Assembly: GCF_030269925.1 (NCBI RefSeq) | Contig: NC_085119.1 | Location: forward strand, 15,721,001-15,785,000 | Direction: 5' to 3' | Source: Bombyx mori | Taxonomy: Eukaryota > Arthropoda > Insecta > Lepidoptera > Bombycidae | DNA: 64,000 nucleotides | Shown here: positions 1 to 10,068 of the stretch, piece by piece | Layout: each line of letters opens with the position of its first letter | How positions within the stretch are numbered: position 1 is the first letter of the stretch | Position numbers and translations under genes: made by a program | Notes under the pieces: model-generated | What the model was told of the DNA's origin: nothing | Database searches by the model: none | What the model saw: the letters and a program-made list of their open reading frames with translations, nothing else

Positions 1-165
1 GGCTATTTGGCGGCGGACTCTAGTTGGAGGGTGGTCGCCAGCCAGTCGGACTAGGTCCTACCACCGGTTATGTTTTCGGCTCCCGTTTAGCACCACCCAG
101 GGGTCACTTGTAGGGAATCGCGGGTTAAACCTACGGAAGCGGGAAGCACCAACCCCCACATTTTT
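1..165. repeat. GC-rich segment, possible transposon 3' end
   Basis: This block is much richer in G+C than the DNA after it and stops abruptly at a T-rich run near 163. Such edges are typical of LINE 3' ends in this genome. I do not recognise the family and see no frame that reads as a known protein. It is cut by the start of the window. Confidence 0.3.
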
Positions 166-795
166 TAATATAGTTTATTTACATTTAACTAAAGTATGTA
201 GGTACCATTTTGTTTGATAACTTTTTGCCATCTTATAGGTAGGAACATGATCCCATTGCTATAGAAATTTTGGGGCTTCTGATCAAAATACCGCGACAAT
301 TGGTTTTGGCAGTCCTCTCATGATGTTAACCTGACACTGCCAAACAATTCTGAAGAGACCGAAACAGGTGGAAATCTGAAGTTGCAAGGTCAGGACTATA
401 CGGCGGATGCATAGCCAAGCTCTCTTAATTTTTGCTGAGTAGCTAAATATGTGTGAGGACTAGCGTTATCATATTATAATTAGGCGATACGACTTTTGAG
501 TGCTTAAATGCATTAAATGCCGTATGTACCGTCTTTTCTAAGAAAACGACTTCCACAATAAAGAAATATCATAAAAATCACTGCCTGTAGGACGAATTGT
601 GAAACCGCACAGACTAGTATAAAAAATTTGCATAATTCTGCCGCATAAAGCTTTCCAGTTTGGGGGTAGTAACATTTTTACAATACGATTGATAATGAGA
701 GTCGAATTCCAATATCCATTGAACTCGCCTGCCCCATTACGGTAATAGTAATACTGTAATGGGGCAGGTGACAAATTAATACATACAAATTAATA
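166..795. other. AT-rich DNA without a recognisable gene
   Basis: No repeat family was recognised here apart from the stem-loop at 725-771. The longest frame runs leftward from about 774, overlaps the stem-loop and resembles no family I know. Confidence 0.5.
725..771. other. Long perfect stem-loop
   Basis: The arms CCTGCCCCATTAC (728-740) and GTAATGGGGCAGG (756-768) pair without a mismatch. Pairing extends inward by four pairs (one G-T) and outward by three (one G-T), giving about 20 pairs around a 7-base loop. It sits outside any repeat I recognise. It could be a MITE remnant or a transcribed hairpin; the sequence alone does not decide. Confidence 0.7.
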
Positions 796-1024
796 CTGGT
801 GGTGAGTCCGCACGGGTAGGTAACACCAACCTGCCTATTTTTGCCGTGAAGCAGTAACGCGTTTCGGTTTGAAGGGTGGGGCAGCCGTGGTAACTATACA
901 GAAATCTTAGAACTCATATCTCAAGGTGGGTGGCGGCATTTAGGTTGTAGATGTCTATGGGCTCCGGTAATCACTTAACACCCAGTGGGCCGTGAGATCG
1001 TCAACACACATAAGGGATAAAAAT
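796..1024 (+). repeat. Bm1 SINE, 5'-truncated
   Basis: The body matches the Bm1 consensus from its conserved CTGGTGG start to the tail region CACTTAACACC, with small deletions near the start. The tRNA-like head is missing. The tail is degraded. Confidence 0.9.
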
Positions 1025-3399
1025 TATTTATTAAAATTGACTGGATAAATGCATAAGCGTCACAAATAAGGCTATTTATCGTTATCATTTTTAAGCGGTA
1101 CTTTAGCAGCGGAACCCTGAAACAGGAAAAAAATACATCGATTGAAAACAAGTCGTGAAAGTAAAAGTATCCCGCTACCTGGCCTTGCCACTGTTTTTTG
1201 TCGGAATTGCCCTCCTTCCTTCACCGAAAACAGCTCCCCAAGTCTCTACTATGTTTTATAATTACGGGAACTTCGAGAAAATTCGTGTTAATTTGATCGA
1301 CGCTCAAAATTTCGTTTCCTTTTTTTTTTAACGCTAAAAAACGTTTTTTTCGAGGCCCGTGCCTGATTGGAGGTTCTGAGTTAGGGGTCTCCGTGGCCCA
1401 AGATGCTAAAGGCCCACTCATGAGGACGCCCGATCCCAGCCAGAGACAGAACCTGAAAAACATAGGAGGACGCCCAACAATACATAACGATAAAAAGAAA
1501 AAAAAAGTACTTTCTTCAGAGTGCTCGTTATGATAACAATATTGAAATTAAAAGGATTCAATATTGAAATTTAATTGAAAGGACAGTACGCGAGGTCACA
1601 GCCCTTTTTCTAACGTATCGATGGCGACACAGGGCGGTTTTATTGAAGTTTATACATCCCAAATAAGGTATAATAATTTTCTGTTAAAACAATTTTCTCA
1701 ACTCAAAGGAAGAAAAAAAGTTAAATATTTTATTTCCAAATCTGATTCAAGACATTACATAGCTGCTGCTTTTACTCTCTGTCTGTAGGCAGAGGATTAT
1801 GAGGTTAATCTCAAGTTTAATTTACCAGCGTGAATTGAGAAAAAGCCACAAAGCTAATTAAATGATGCGTGTATGCACTTAAATTGTCGCTGGTGCTACT
1901 ATCGATATCTATCCATGGTATTAATGGCAGTCTTCTACCACAAACAAATGGCCCTATATTTAGATATTAATGACAACTTTCTTACTTCGATCAAAGCGTC
2001 ATATTACAAAATTTATTGCTTTTACATCTGTCACAATCTTTGAACTAAGCCGCATCATTGTTTGCTCACTAAATGTCCTACCATCATTAAACCCAGATCG
2101 ACAATCGTAATGTTTTGGTATAGTACTCAGAAAATTGTGCTACCCATTCTAATATGAATCCCTGAGTCATTTACTATTAAGATGAAAGCGTGCATTGCTG
2201 TTACATACCAGACAGCCAACAAATTCGTGACAAAACAACAACTTTGCACAACAAACGGTTATGGGTAAGAATATAAATTCACGGAACAAATAAAATGACA
2301 ATCAGTTCGTATTACGCCAAAAGAAAAATAAAGCAATATAACAAGTAAACGAGGACAGCAATGAAAACGTTAAAGTTCCGCACGCCTGCAAGCGAATTAA
2401 GCGCAGTTTAAAACCATACAAAGCCGAATTCAACGATAAATTGACCGAAATTTTTTCTACGCTTAATCCTCCCGAAACTGTGCCCAAGCAGTTTATTACG
2501 TCATGAAGTTAAAACAACTGTCTGCCAACTTGGGCCGGTTCAGTTTTAAGTTGTCTTCGGTTTTCGACTATTTCGTTGTTTGCTCGAGCTTTTTGAGCTT
2601 TTTTTCTGCTAAAAGTTCGTCTGACATTTTATGTAAATGCCCGAACGCTTCGCCTGAGGGTTTCAAATTTATATCCTTTGTTATTTTTCTATTCGTTCGA
2701 ATAGTTTTTATTTTCTTATTTATATTTTAAAAGACCACTTTTTTCTGATGAATTATGAGGATATTTATTCTGGAGTCTTAAAAACTATGAAACCTTTTTA
2801 TTTACTGAACATATATCTTTGTGATATCAAAGTCCGTGCTTAGTTTCACTGAAATTAATTTAGACTTCATGCCAGTTAATGAGCTACGGTAACCATTTAC
2901 CATCTCGTGGGCCTTCTACACGTCTGCCTACTAATGCTGTAACAAAATTACTTCACTAAATGACTAGTATTAAAAAATTCATTTGTATTTATAGATTTAA
3001 TTTTTCATGATAATTAATTTACTGCTATTTTTGTTGTTGATTTATATATCAAATATCAAAAGTATTTTAACCAATTTTATGATCTGTTCAAATCCACACT
3101 GGGAGTCATTAAAATAGCTAAGTGCAGCAATAACTCACATCACACACGTATTTACTTAAGTCTCAGAATATTAGGGCTTAAAAAACTTTTAACGGTTTCA
3201 TCGGCTTAGAGTTGAGGAAGTGTTGGATATCCATTTATTTGAGAGTAGCTGATCGAGTGTAGAAAGTGAAAAGTTCACTGTGGCTTAAATGAACTCGCAG
3301 TGACCAGGATCACAGCCATATAATTTTAGGATGTGGTTGATATTCTTGTTCTATTCGGTGTAATTAAGCTGAATATAGTTATTAATTTTAAATTTGCAT
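1025..3399. other. AT-rich DNA, nothing recognised
   Basis: This 2.4-kb stretch holds only short frames broken by stops. A leftward 80-codon frame (1221-1463) starts with a hydrophobic run like a signal peptide but has no recognisable family, no obvious splice sites and a poly(T) run inside it. A leftward reading at about 2550-2690 is rich in Lys and Glu but has internal stops. No gene is called. Confidence 0.5.
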
Positions 3400-4027
3400 T
3401 GTTACGCCGGTAAAAGTAACGCCATCTATCGCCGAATAGTCGAACGAATATCGAAGGATCTAGTAGCGCCCAGAGCGCTCTAAAAATACAACGCCATCTA
3501 TTGACAGATAGCGGAAACTACTACTAGAAATTTGTAGAATATTCTCCATAATTCTAGGGATGAGGTATCGGCTATAAAAGCGTTGTAGAGACGCAGGCGC
3601 GCAGTCAGTCAGTAATCGGAACTACTCGAAGCGAAACAGCGAAAGGATCACAGAAGTGAAGCGGAACAAACGAATTGTGTGTTTTAAGTGTTTATTGAGC
3701 TTGAGGTTTAAGTGTTTTGTATTGAATACAGTTTTCTTTAGTTGTACTTTGGTAGAATTTTATTTCCCGAATTTTTATTTATTGTTCGAATTCCGCCAAG
3801 GGAAGATATTTGTATGATAAATATAAATGTCTTTCCAGGGTTATGGGTGTATATTAAATATATGTATGTGTATAATAAAAATATTACATTTATTTCCGTT
3901 ATCTGGTACCTGTAACACAAGTTCTTTACGAACTTATCACGGGACTAGTTAACGTGGTGTGATTGTTAGTAAATATTTATTTATTTATTTATATTTATTT
4001 ATTTATCCCGAACCCCAGCGCGTAATA
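3400..4027 (+). mobile_element. Solo LTR (copy 1), with a SINE inserted
   Basis: The segment begins TGTTACGCCGG and ends GCGTAATA, matching the ends of the copy at 17279-17635. A TATA box (GGCTATAAAAGCG) lies at about 3571-3583, followed by an initiator-like CAGTCAGTCAGT run. Flanking 4-mers GCAT and GTAT are probably a decayed target duplication. A 5'-truncated tRNA-derived SINE (about 3784-4007) sits in the 3' part, where copy 2 runs straight through. Two diverged copies of a motif around CGCCATCTAT occur in the upstream part at about 3420 and 3492. No internal retrotransposon genes are present. Family is likely Gypsy or Bel/Pao. Confidence 0.8.
3784..4007 (+). repeat. tRNA-derived SINE (second family), 5'-truncated
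   Basis: The copy starts within the box B remnant (GTTCGAATTCC) and runs to an ATTT-rich tail. It matches the fuller copies at 26110 and 27875. It lies inside the solo LTR. The LTR sequence TTTATTT(AT)CCCGAA is present on both sides of it, which fits a target duplication of about 14 bases. Confidence 0.8.
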
Positions 4028-4031
4028 GTAT

Positions 4032-4616
4032 TTTGACCCCATCGAATAGGTATTGTAGATTTTGATTGGACACTGTCAATATGTCGAACTTCCAGTCAAG
4101 TTATCAATGGTATTGAAACTTCGACTTAAGCTCTTAAATTGGATAGTAGCATTTACGTTGGCGCTTCTCTGTGGACTCCAACAACCATTCTACATCAGCC
4201 GAACTGTATTTGTAATTTAAAAAAAAAACCCTATTTTTTTAATCGTAACAATTTGAAAAGGATTTTTTTTTCATAAAACCATAGCATATCTGCTATCTAA
4301 ATTTTTTCGTACAGCCAATCTCCAGGATCACTCGTGGCGTTCTGAATTTTAAAGCAGTGAAGTAAACCGATGCTTTCAGCAAAGTTCTTCTGTCGAAACT
4401 CGATTTACATAACACACGCAATGTTCAATAACTTCAGTTCCCTCCGAATACGGTCTTTCATCTTTCCTCTTGATTTTTAAAGTTTTCAACGAAGATCCGT
4501 GACTTGTGTTTAGAGAAGCTACAGTACACTCCATTTTGCAATTAGGATTTTTTTTCCGTCATCTTTCTGCTTAGCTTATGGTATTTTACTGGGCATTTTG
4601 AGGCCGCGACGGCAAG
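4032..4616. other. AT-rich DNA, nothing recognised
   Basis: No coding frame, RNA gene or known repeat was seen between the solo LTR and the next Bm1. Confidence 0.5.
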
Positions 4617-4737
4617 ATATAGCCACCCTGCCTAGTTTTAATACGGAGCAGTAATCCGTAATTGTTTTGAGACGTGGGTACTAAGCTATACAAAGAGACA
4701 GGAGGGCCGTATGTATGCCCGTCTGCCTACAAAGGAA

Positions 4738-4829
<92 letters not shown>

Positions 4830-4866
4830 CCTCATATCCCAAGGTGAGTGGCGATATTCAAATAGA
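4617..4866 (+). repeat. Diverged Bm1 split by a second retroposon and poly(A)
   Basis: A worn Bm1 (CCACCCTGCCTA, then GCAGTAAT) is interrupted at about 4690 and resumes at 4828 with CTCATATCCCAAGGTGAGTGG. Between the halves lies the last ~45 bases of the GGCAGCGGCTT-type SINE (about 4695-4739), then a run of 88 A. The second element inserted into the first. Confidence 0.8.
4740..4827. repeat. 88-base uninterrupted poly(A)
   Basis: This is the tail of a truncated SINE inserted into Bm1. It is far longer than the 8-20 base tails elsewhere in the window, so it marks either a very recent insertion, slippage, or an assembly artefact. The leftward frame rich in phenylalanine that covers it is only this run read backwards. 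Confidence 0.95.
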
Positions 4867-5390
4867 TGTATATGAAAACATAAAACCAAACGGGATTTAA
4901 ACTGAATCAATAAAAGAAAGAGTGAGACTTCATTAAAATCCATAACGGTACTGATATAAGAATGCTATGTGTGACTGTGTTAGATTTTAGAGCAGGTAAT
5001 ATCTAAGAACGTGGCCATAGCGACTATACCTTCAGCTACATAAAACGCTAATGCCAAATACACTTTGTCCATAAGTAGAATGAATTTAGGATGTTACATT
5101 AGATGACTTGACGATGGCCCGAACTCCCTAAAATTAAGTGAGCGAAGAGGTATAACAATACGATCTCATAGTACGCCCTTTCACCGAAACTTTTCGTTTA
5201 GGAGGCTACTTTGAGATGCACCTGTAAGATGTGCTATGACATCATGTAGCTATCTGTCGCAGAGGAATTCGGTATTCAGATCTGTGGATGATATCGGGGT
5301 TCATCGTCATCTAGATAAAATTTACTTCGCATTGAATAACTACGTTAGCACGTAAAATATTTTAATGACAACCCTACAAGCCTCTGCAAA
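4867..5390. other. AT-rich DNA, nothing recognised
   Basis: No gene or known repeat was seen between two Bm1 copies. Confidence 0.5.
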
Positions 5391-5652
5391 CTGGTGGTAG
5401 GACCTCTTTTATACTGGTGGTAGGACCTCTTGTGAGTCCGCGCAGGTACCACTACTCTACCTATTTCTGCCGTGAAGCAGTAATGCGTTTCGGTTTGAAG
5501 GGCTGGGCAGCCGTTGTAACTATACTGAGATTTTAGAACTTATATCTCAAGGTGGGTGGTGCATTTACGTTGTAGATGTCTATGGGCTCCAGTAACTACT
5601 TAACACCAGGTGGGCTGTGAGCTCGTCCACTTGTCTAAGCAACAAAAAAAAA
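5391..5652 (+). repeat. Bm1 SINE, 5'-truncated, with duplicated start
   Basis: The body begin CTGGTGGTAGGACCTCTT occurs twice in tandem (5391 and about 5415) before the rest of the element follows to its A-rich tail. The duplicated start may be template slippage during insertion. Confidence 0.93.
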
Positions 5653-6167
5653 GAATAAAATATATCTTTTATTTTGGCCAAATCGAATCCGAATAATTTG
5701 AATACGTCAATTAATTCCAAGAAGAGCTTCATGTGTCTGAAATTCATGTGACACCTTACGGGATACAAACCATTGAAGTTTCACTAACGAGCTCGGTCGG
5801 GCGTCGCTTGCACCCGCCATAATTCCGGAGATAACTGCTGACAGGGCGCAAAACAATGTCCACCAATAACTCTAAACTCACTTTGCTGATGGAACATAAT
5901 AGGTACTGATTGTACGAAAGACAGAGATGGTATTTTTGTTAAAATCCTGTACCGATTTTGGGTTAGCTGTGGGATACGTTAGTATCTTCGTCTCTACTGA
6001 GGTCTTATTCAGTAAGCTTACGTAATAATACAGCTTTGACTAATATTAGTAAAGTAAAAGGTGAGATACCCTATGCTCTTAAACTAAGACGACATAGTCC
6101 ATAGGTGCGAATTTATTCATTATAAAAAATTGTAAACGTACTCACTGACTTGTTGTGCCACTGTACT
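5653..6167. other. AT-rich DNA with a GC-rich patch
   Basis: The patch at about 5790-5880 is CpG-containing and not a repeat I know. Nothing else was recognised. Confidence 0.4.
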
Positions 6168-6254
6168 GAGACAATTAGATTTACAATACATGTCTCAAGG
6201 TGAATGATCTCTATAGGCTTCGGTGACCACTTAACACCAGGTGAGCCGTGGGAG
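6168..6254 (+). repeat. Bm1 SINE, 3' fragment
   Basis: Only the 3' part is present, with ACTGAGAC, ATGTCTCAAGGTGAATG and CCACTTAACACCAGGTGAGCCG. It is moderately diverged. Confidence 0.75.
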
Positions 6255-6469
6255 TTGCTCTGATTGATTGAAGATATTTCCGTATGTCAATAAACTTAAA
6301 TATAATCAAATAAAGCTATGCAAATCTGAGGTCAAAAGACTAAAATGTTGGAAACCTTAAAAATAATACAAAAGGAGATGAAATCGTAAAAGTAGTTACG
6401 TCTCGTGATATTTGAAGAAAATACCGTCACCTGTACCTTGTAAAATAAATTAAGGACACGGTAGAGCAT

Positions 6470-6655
6470 GTTGTTGCTCCCACAGGTCGATGACCCATCC
6501 TGCCAATTACAGCCACGAAGCAGACACGCCTTTCATTATTATTCGTTAGTCTAATGTAGCTTGAGTCTTCTATCTCTTGTCTCATAATGGGCAGCGGTAA
6601 TAATGTTTTAATGTCTACGGGATCCAGTCAAAGCCACTTGGTATCAAAGTCTTGA
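6470..6655 (+). repeat. Very diverged Bm1 copy
   Basis: Landmarks of Bm1 appear in the right order: GACCCATCCTGCCAATTAC, CACGAAGCAGACACGC, TCTTGTCTCATAATGGG, ATGTCTACGGGATCCAG. Many substitutions and small indels suggest an old copy. Confidence 0.5.
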
Positions 6656-9018
6656 TTCTATAACGGAATTTGTAACAAAAAATTAGCGTCTACTTCACAT
6701 GCGATTCAAGTTAAGACTTCACAAGTATTTCATCTTATTATTTCGCAGGCTAAATAATAGAGATGTAGGTATATGTAATGCCGTTTTCGGATATAATTTC
6801 TTCTTTTATTGAGTTTCAAGTCACAATGATGACACTAATAATATTCAATTAATTTACGAAACTGGTATTTAAGAAAAGCTTCTGACCAAAGTCACCCTAA
6901 TTCATAGAAATGTCGTACAGAATTATTTTATTTTATTAACAAAACCCCGAATTTTGGTACAAAAGCTTTAAGCAAAAGCAACATTTCCAAAGTTTGATTA
7001 CATAACTTGTTTATTACTTAATCCATTTATTGGGCATAAATACGCAACGACAAGAATCCTTCTGAAAGGCATCGGTGACTCTTTACAAATCAATTCAAAT
7101 TACTTTTGAAACGGTTCTTTGTCTTAAATTGGAATTTCTATTAACAAAAGACAGAAGTACCAGAAGGTGCTTGTCAAATTAAAATAGAGCCACTTTCGCG
7201 CAGTGAACTGTTGTCTAAGAAGGTCATTTGTTACTAGACGCAATGCAAGGGTTTTCAATTCAATTTTATTTTTATATTTTTTATGCGGCATAGATAATTC
7301 CACTCTGATAGGTTATTTAGTACATAGTAAGTTACATTTTACACACAAAAAAAACAAAACATTTTTTTTTTTTTTTTCACAGAAAAAATTAAACCTCGAA
7401 ATTATATTGACAAGTGAAAGATAAAGCTATTTACAATGAGATTATCCCAATATATATTTACACTGAACCTAACCGAACCTAAGCACACACAAAAATTGAT
7501 GTCATACGCTAAAAGCTCTTCAATAACTACAAATTCTGTTGGAACTCAGACGAGTGTGGAAATGCCTTTATCGAAACTAAAGCAAACACGGTCGGCTGCC
7601 TCTAATAATTGATGGCTCTCGATACCTTGAGAAGGAGCTTTATTCCTATTCCGATTGAGAAGCTCCGATTAAATTAGCTGCAATAGACTAGAGCCTTTCT
7701 ATTTACTGGTATAATTCGAATTAGCTTTTTTTTGTTTTGCTTATTGTGTTTTAAATGTTGTTGGCAACATAAATTTGATTTTAATGAAATTCAACATACT
7801 TACATACTTCATGAGATACCTACCAATTAAGAAATGCGTATTGCCATATTAACGATATTTACCACCACCAATATTAATATAAACATTATGGTTAAGAAGA
7901 ACATATTTTATTGATAAGTAACTGCCACAAAAAGTTCCTATATAGAAAGCAGTCTGTTTAAATACAAAGCTTACACGAGATCGTGACAAAGAATCACAAT
8001 ACAACTTATAATAATATAACATGTAATACATAATAATGTAATGTAATACACAATGTCAATTTCACTATTAAATTTATTCCTAATTTACTTTAGAAACTAA
8101 AAGATGTACTTATTGCATTCAATTCTAATGGATATTATACTTAATATATACATATATGATAACTTTGTCGTTCGGTAATGTACAAATTAGAGTTTGAAAG
8201 GATAGAATCTATTTATAAATTACAATATTTTCACAGAGAATAATATAATAATTTATGTTAACGTCCATTGACGTCCAAGAAAATTGTTCACATTGTCAAA
8301 TTTTGCATTAACCATCCAAATATCGCAAAGCTACGAGAAAAGTGAGCTAAGAAATGAATATTTGAGTTGACGTATTTTTCGCTTCAGTAGATGTTCTAAT
8401 TAACGCTCATTATAAATTTGATTGACTCTTTTCAATATTTAGGACATACCGAGGTTTGATTATAAAATATGTTGTTACTGTTAGTACGAGAAGTGTTTTC
8501 TTATATTTATGAAGTAAATACTTCTTAAATAGATTTTTGTTGATTTTTTTTTTAGCAATACGAGCTGAACAACTGGACTTTTTGGCGAGAACGCGAGTAG
8601 TGAAGTTGTGTGATTTGTTTTATTTTGTCTATTTAGTGTTTCTTCAGGCGTAAATATGTAATAACGGTGGTTTATTAACTGCTTAGTATCTGTGAAAGTG
8701 CACAAACGTGGGAAAATGAAACAAAGCTGCTGAACGGAACGTCTCGGGATCCTCCAAAAGTCCACTGAAAAAATCTCAGTAAATAATCACCATTTTACTG
8801 AGATTATATTTCATCTCATTTCATTTCATTTCATGCCATGTTTCATATTAATCAACTTAATTTCATTTCATAATATCATTTTTCAAATAAAAAAGATTTC
8901 ATTAAAATTAAAATAAGACTTGACCTAAAGGTCTTAGTTACCAGGTCAAAAAATACCTTAAAAAAAAGCTGAACAACTATGAAAAAATAACATAAAACTA
9001 CTAGTACGTTATAACGGT
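6656..9018. other. AT-rich DNA, no gene recognised
   Basis: This 2.4-kb stretch has no recognised repeat family and no convincing coding frame. It contains a 12-bp perfect stem-loop (8772-8805) and a short TTTCA microsatellite (about 8809-8835). The segment at about 8575-8770 is less AT-rich and looks like transcribed untranslated sequence, but no gene can be supported. Confidence 0.5.
8772..8805. other. Perfect 12-bp stem-loop
   Basis: AATCTCAGTAAA (8772-8783) and TTTACTGAGATT (8794-8805) pair perfectly around a 10-base loop. It is immediately followed by a TTTCA microsatellite. Confidence 0.8.
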
Positions 9019-9128
9019 AGGCAGCGGCTTGGTTCTGCCCCTGGCATTGCTGACGTCCATGAGCGACGGTAACCACACACCATCAGGTCGGCCGTATGCT
9101 CCTCTACCTACAAAGGCAATAAAAAAAA
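9019..9128 (+). repeat. GGCAGCGGCTT-type SINE
   Basis: This short retroposon runs from GGCAGCGGCTTGG to GGCAATAAAAAAAA. The same unit recurs at 18097, 25501, 28416 and 44686. Its last ~75 bases resemble the Bm1 3' end. No pol III head is seen, so copies may be truncated SINEs or LINE 3' ends. Confidence 0.85.
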
Positions 9129-9776
9129 TCTTTGGTTGACCTTTTTCTATTTAGAGCTTTCGGTGTGACGAATACTTGAAAATGGCCTTGGATGGCTACT
9201 TCTTCTTATCAGCCCACAGACGTCTACTGCTGGACATAGGCCTCCCCCAAGCCTCGCCACAAAGACTTGGATGGCTAAAACTTATTATTCTTTCACGTCT
9301 AAATACAGTGCTTAGCGTCACTTGATAAAAAATTAAATAAACGCGGAATTAAATAAAAAAATATACATAATTATAATCATGTGTGAAATACGCGAAAACC
9401 TATAAAATTACAAATCGTTAACCTTACTTTATTGGGCCAACCACCACTTAGCCTCTGCTTCCATTTCAACATAATACGAAAAACATCTCTCTGCATTAAG
9501 AAATCCAATTCTTTCATTGTTCAGTCCGCATCAGAAATTGAACATTTTTCTTCTACAAAACGCTGATTTGAACTCTTCAAAGAAACGAAAGAGGATTAAG
9601 AGAAAAAAGCGAGTAAAACCGAAGCAAACACGTTAGTTCCGTCCGTTCGTTTCAATTCGAACTTTTTTAAGTCCGAAAGCGACTCGACTGAAGTTTGTCG
9701 GGAAATGTAACTAGGGACGTGATCTGCTAAATTCAGCTGCCGTCATCTATTCGAAGAAATTTGTTGAGATAAAATA
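9129..9776. other. AT-rich DNA between repeats
   Basis: Apart from the fragment at 9220-9268, nothing was recognised. A purine-rich, CpG-containing patch lies at about 9590-9710. Confidence 0.45.
9220..9268. repeat. Short LINE-tail-like fragment
   Basis: The segment around CCACAGACGTCTACTGCTGG and CATAGGCCTCCCCCAAGCC is a motif I know as common in lepidopteran RTE-type LINE remains. It is too short to assign firmly. Confidence 0.45.
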
Positions 9777-10068
9777 TCTATATATATAAAAATTAATCGC
9801 TGTTCGTTAGTCTCGCTAAAACTCGAGAACGGCTAGACCGATTTGACTAATTTTGGTCTTGAATTATTTGTGGAAGTCCAGAGAAGGTTTATAAGGTAAA
9901 CAAATATGAAAACGCTCGGAATTAAATAAAAATAACAATTTTGTTTTTTCTTTTATGTGTCCCCCGTCGGCCGGATTCCTTTTGTTTTTTTTTAAAGTTT
10001 ATTTTATACAAAAATTTAGGTCTTTTATTTCTCGATTGAGGCACTACGAAGTCTGCCGGGTCAGTTAG
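9777..10068 (+). mobile_element. Non-autonomous Helitron, family 1, copy A
   Basis: The element begins TCTATATATATAAAAATT after an A and ends GGTCAGTTAG before a T. This is the A/T insertion pattern and TC...CTRR termini of Helitrons. Its 292 bases are shared end to end with 35165-35457 and 39315-39595. It has no coding capacity. The 3' hairpin is weak. Confidence 0.8.

Noticed and set aside
4686..4943. Leftward open frame with a phenylalanine run
   Set aside because: It is the 88-base poly(A) tail read backwards, not a protein.
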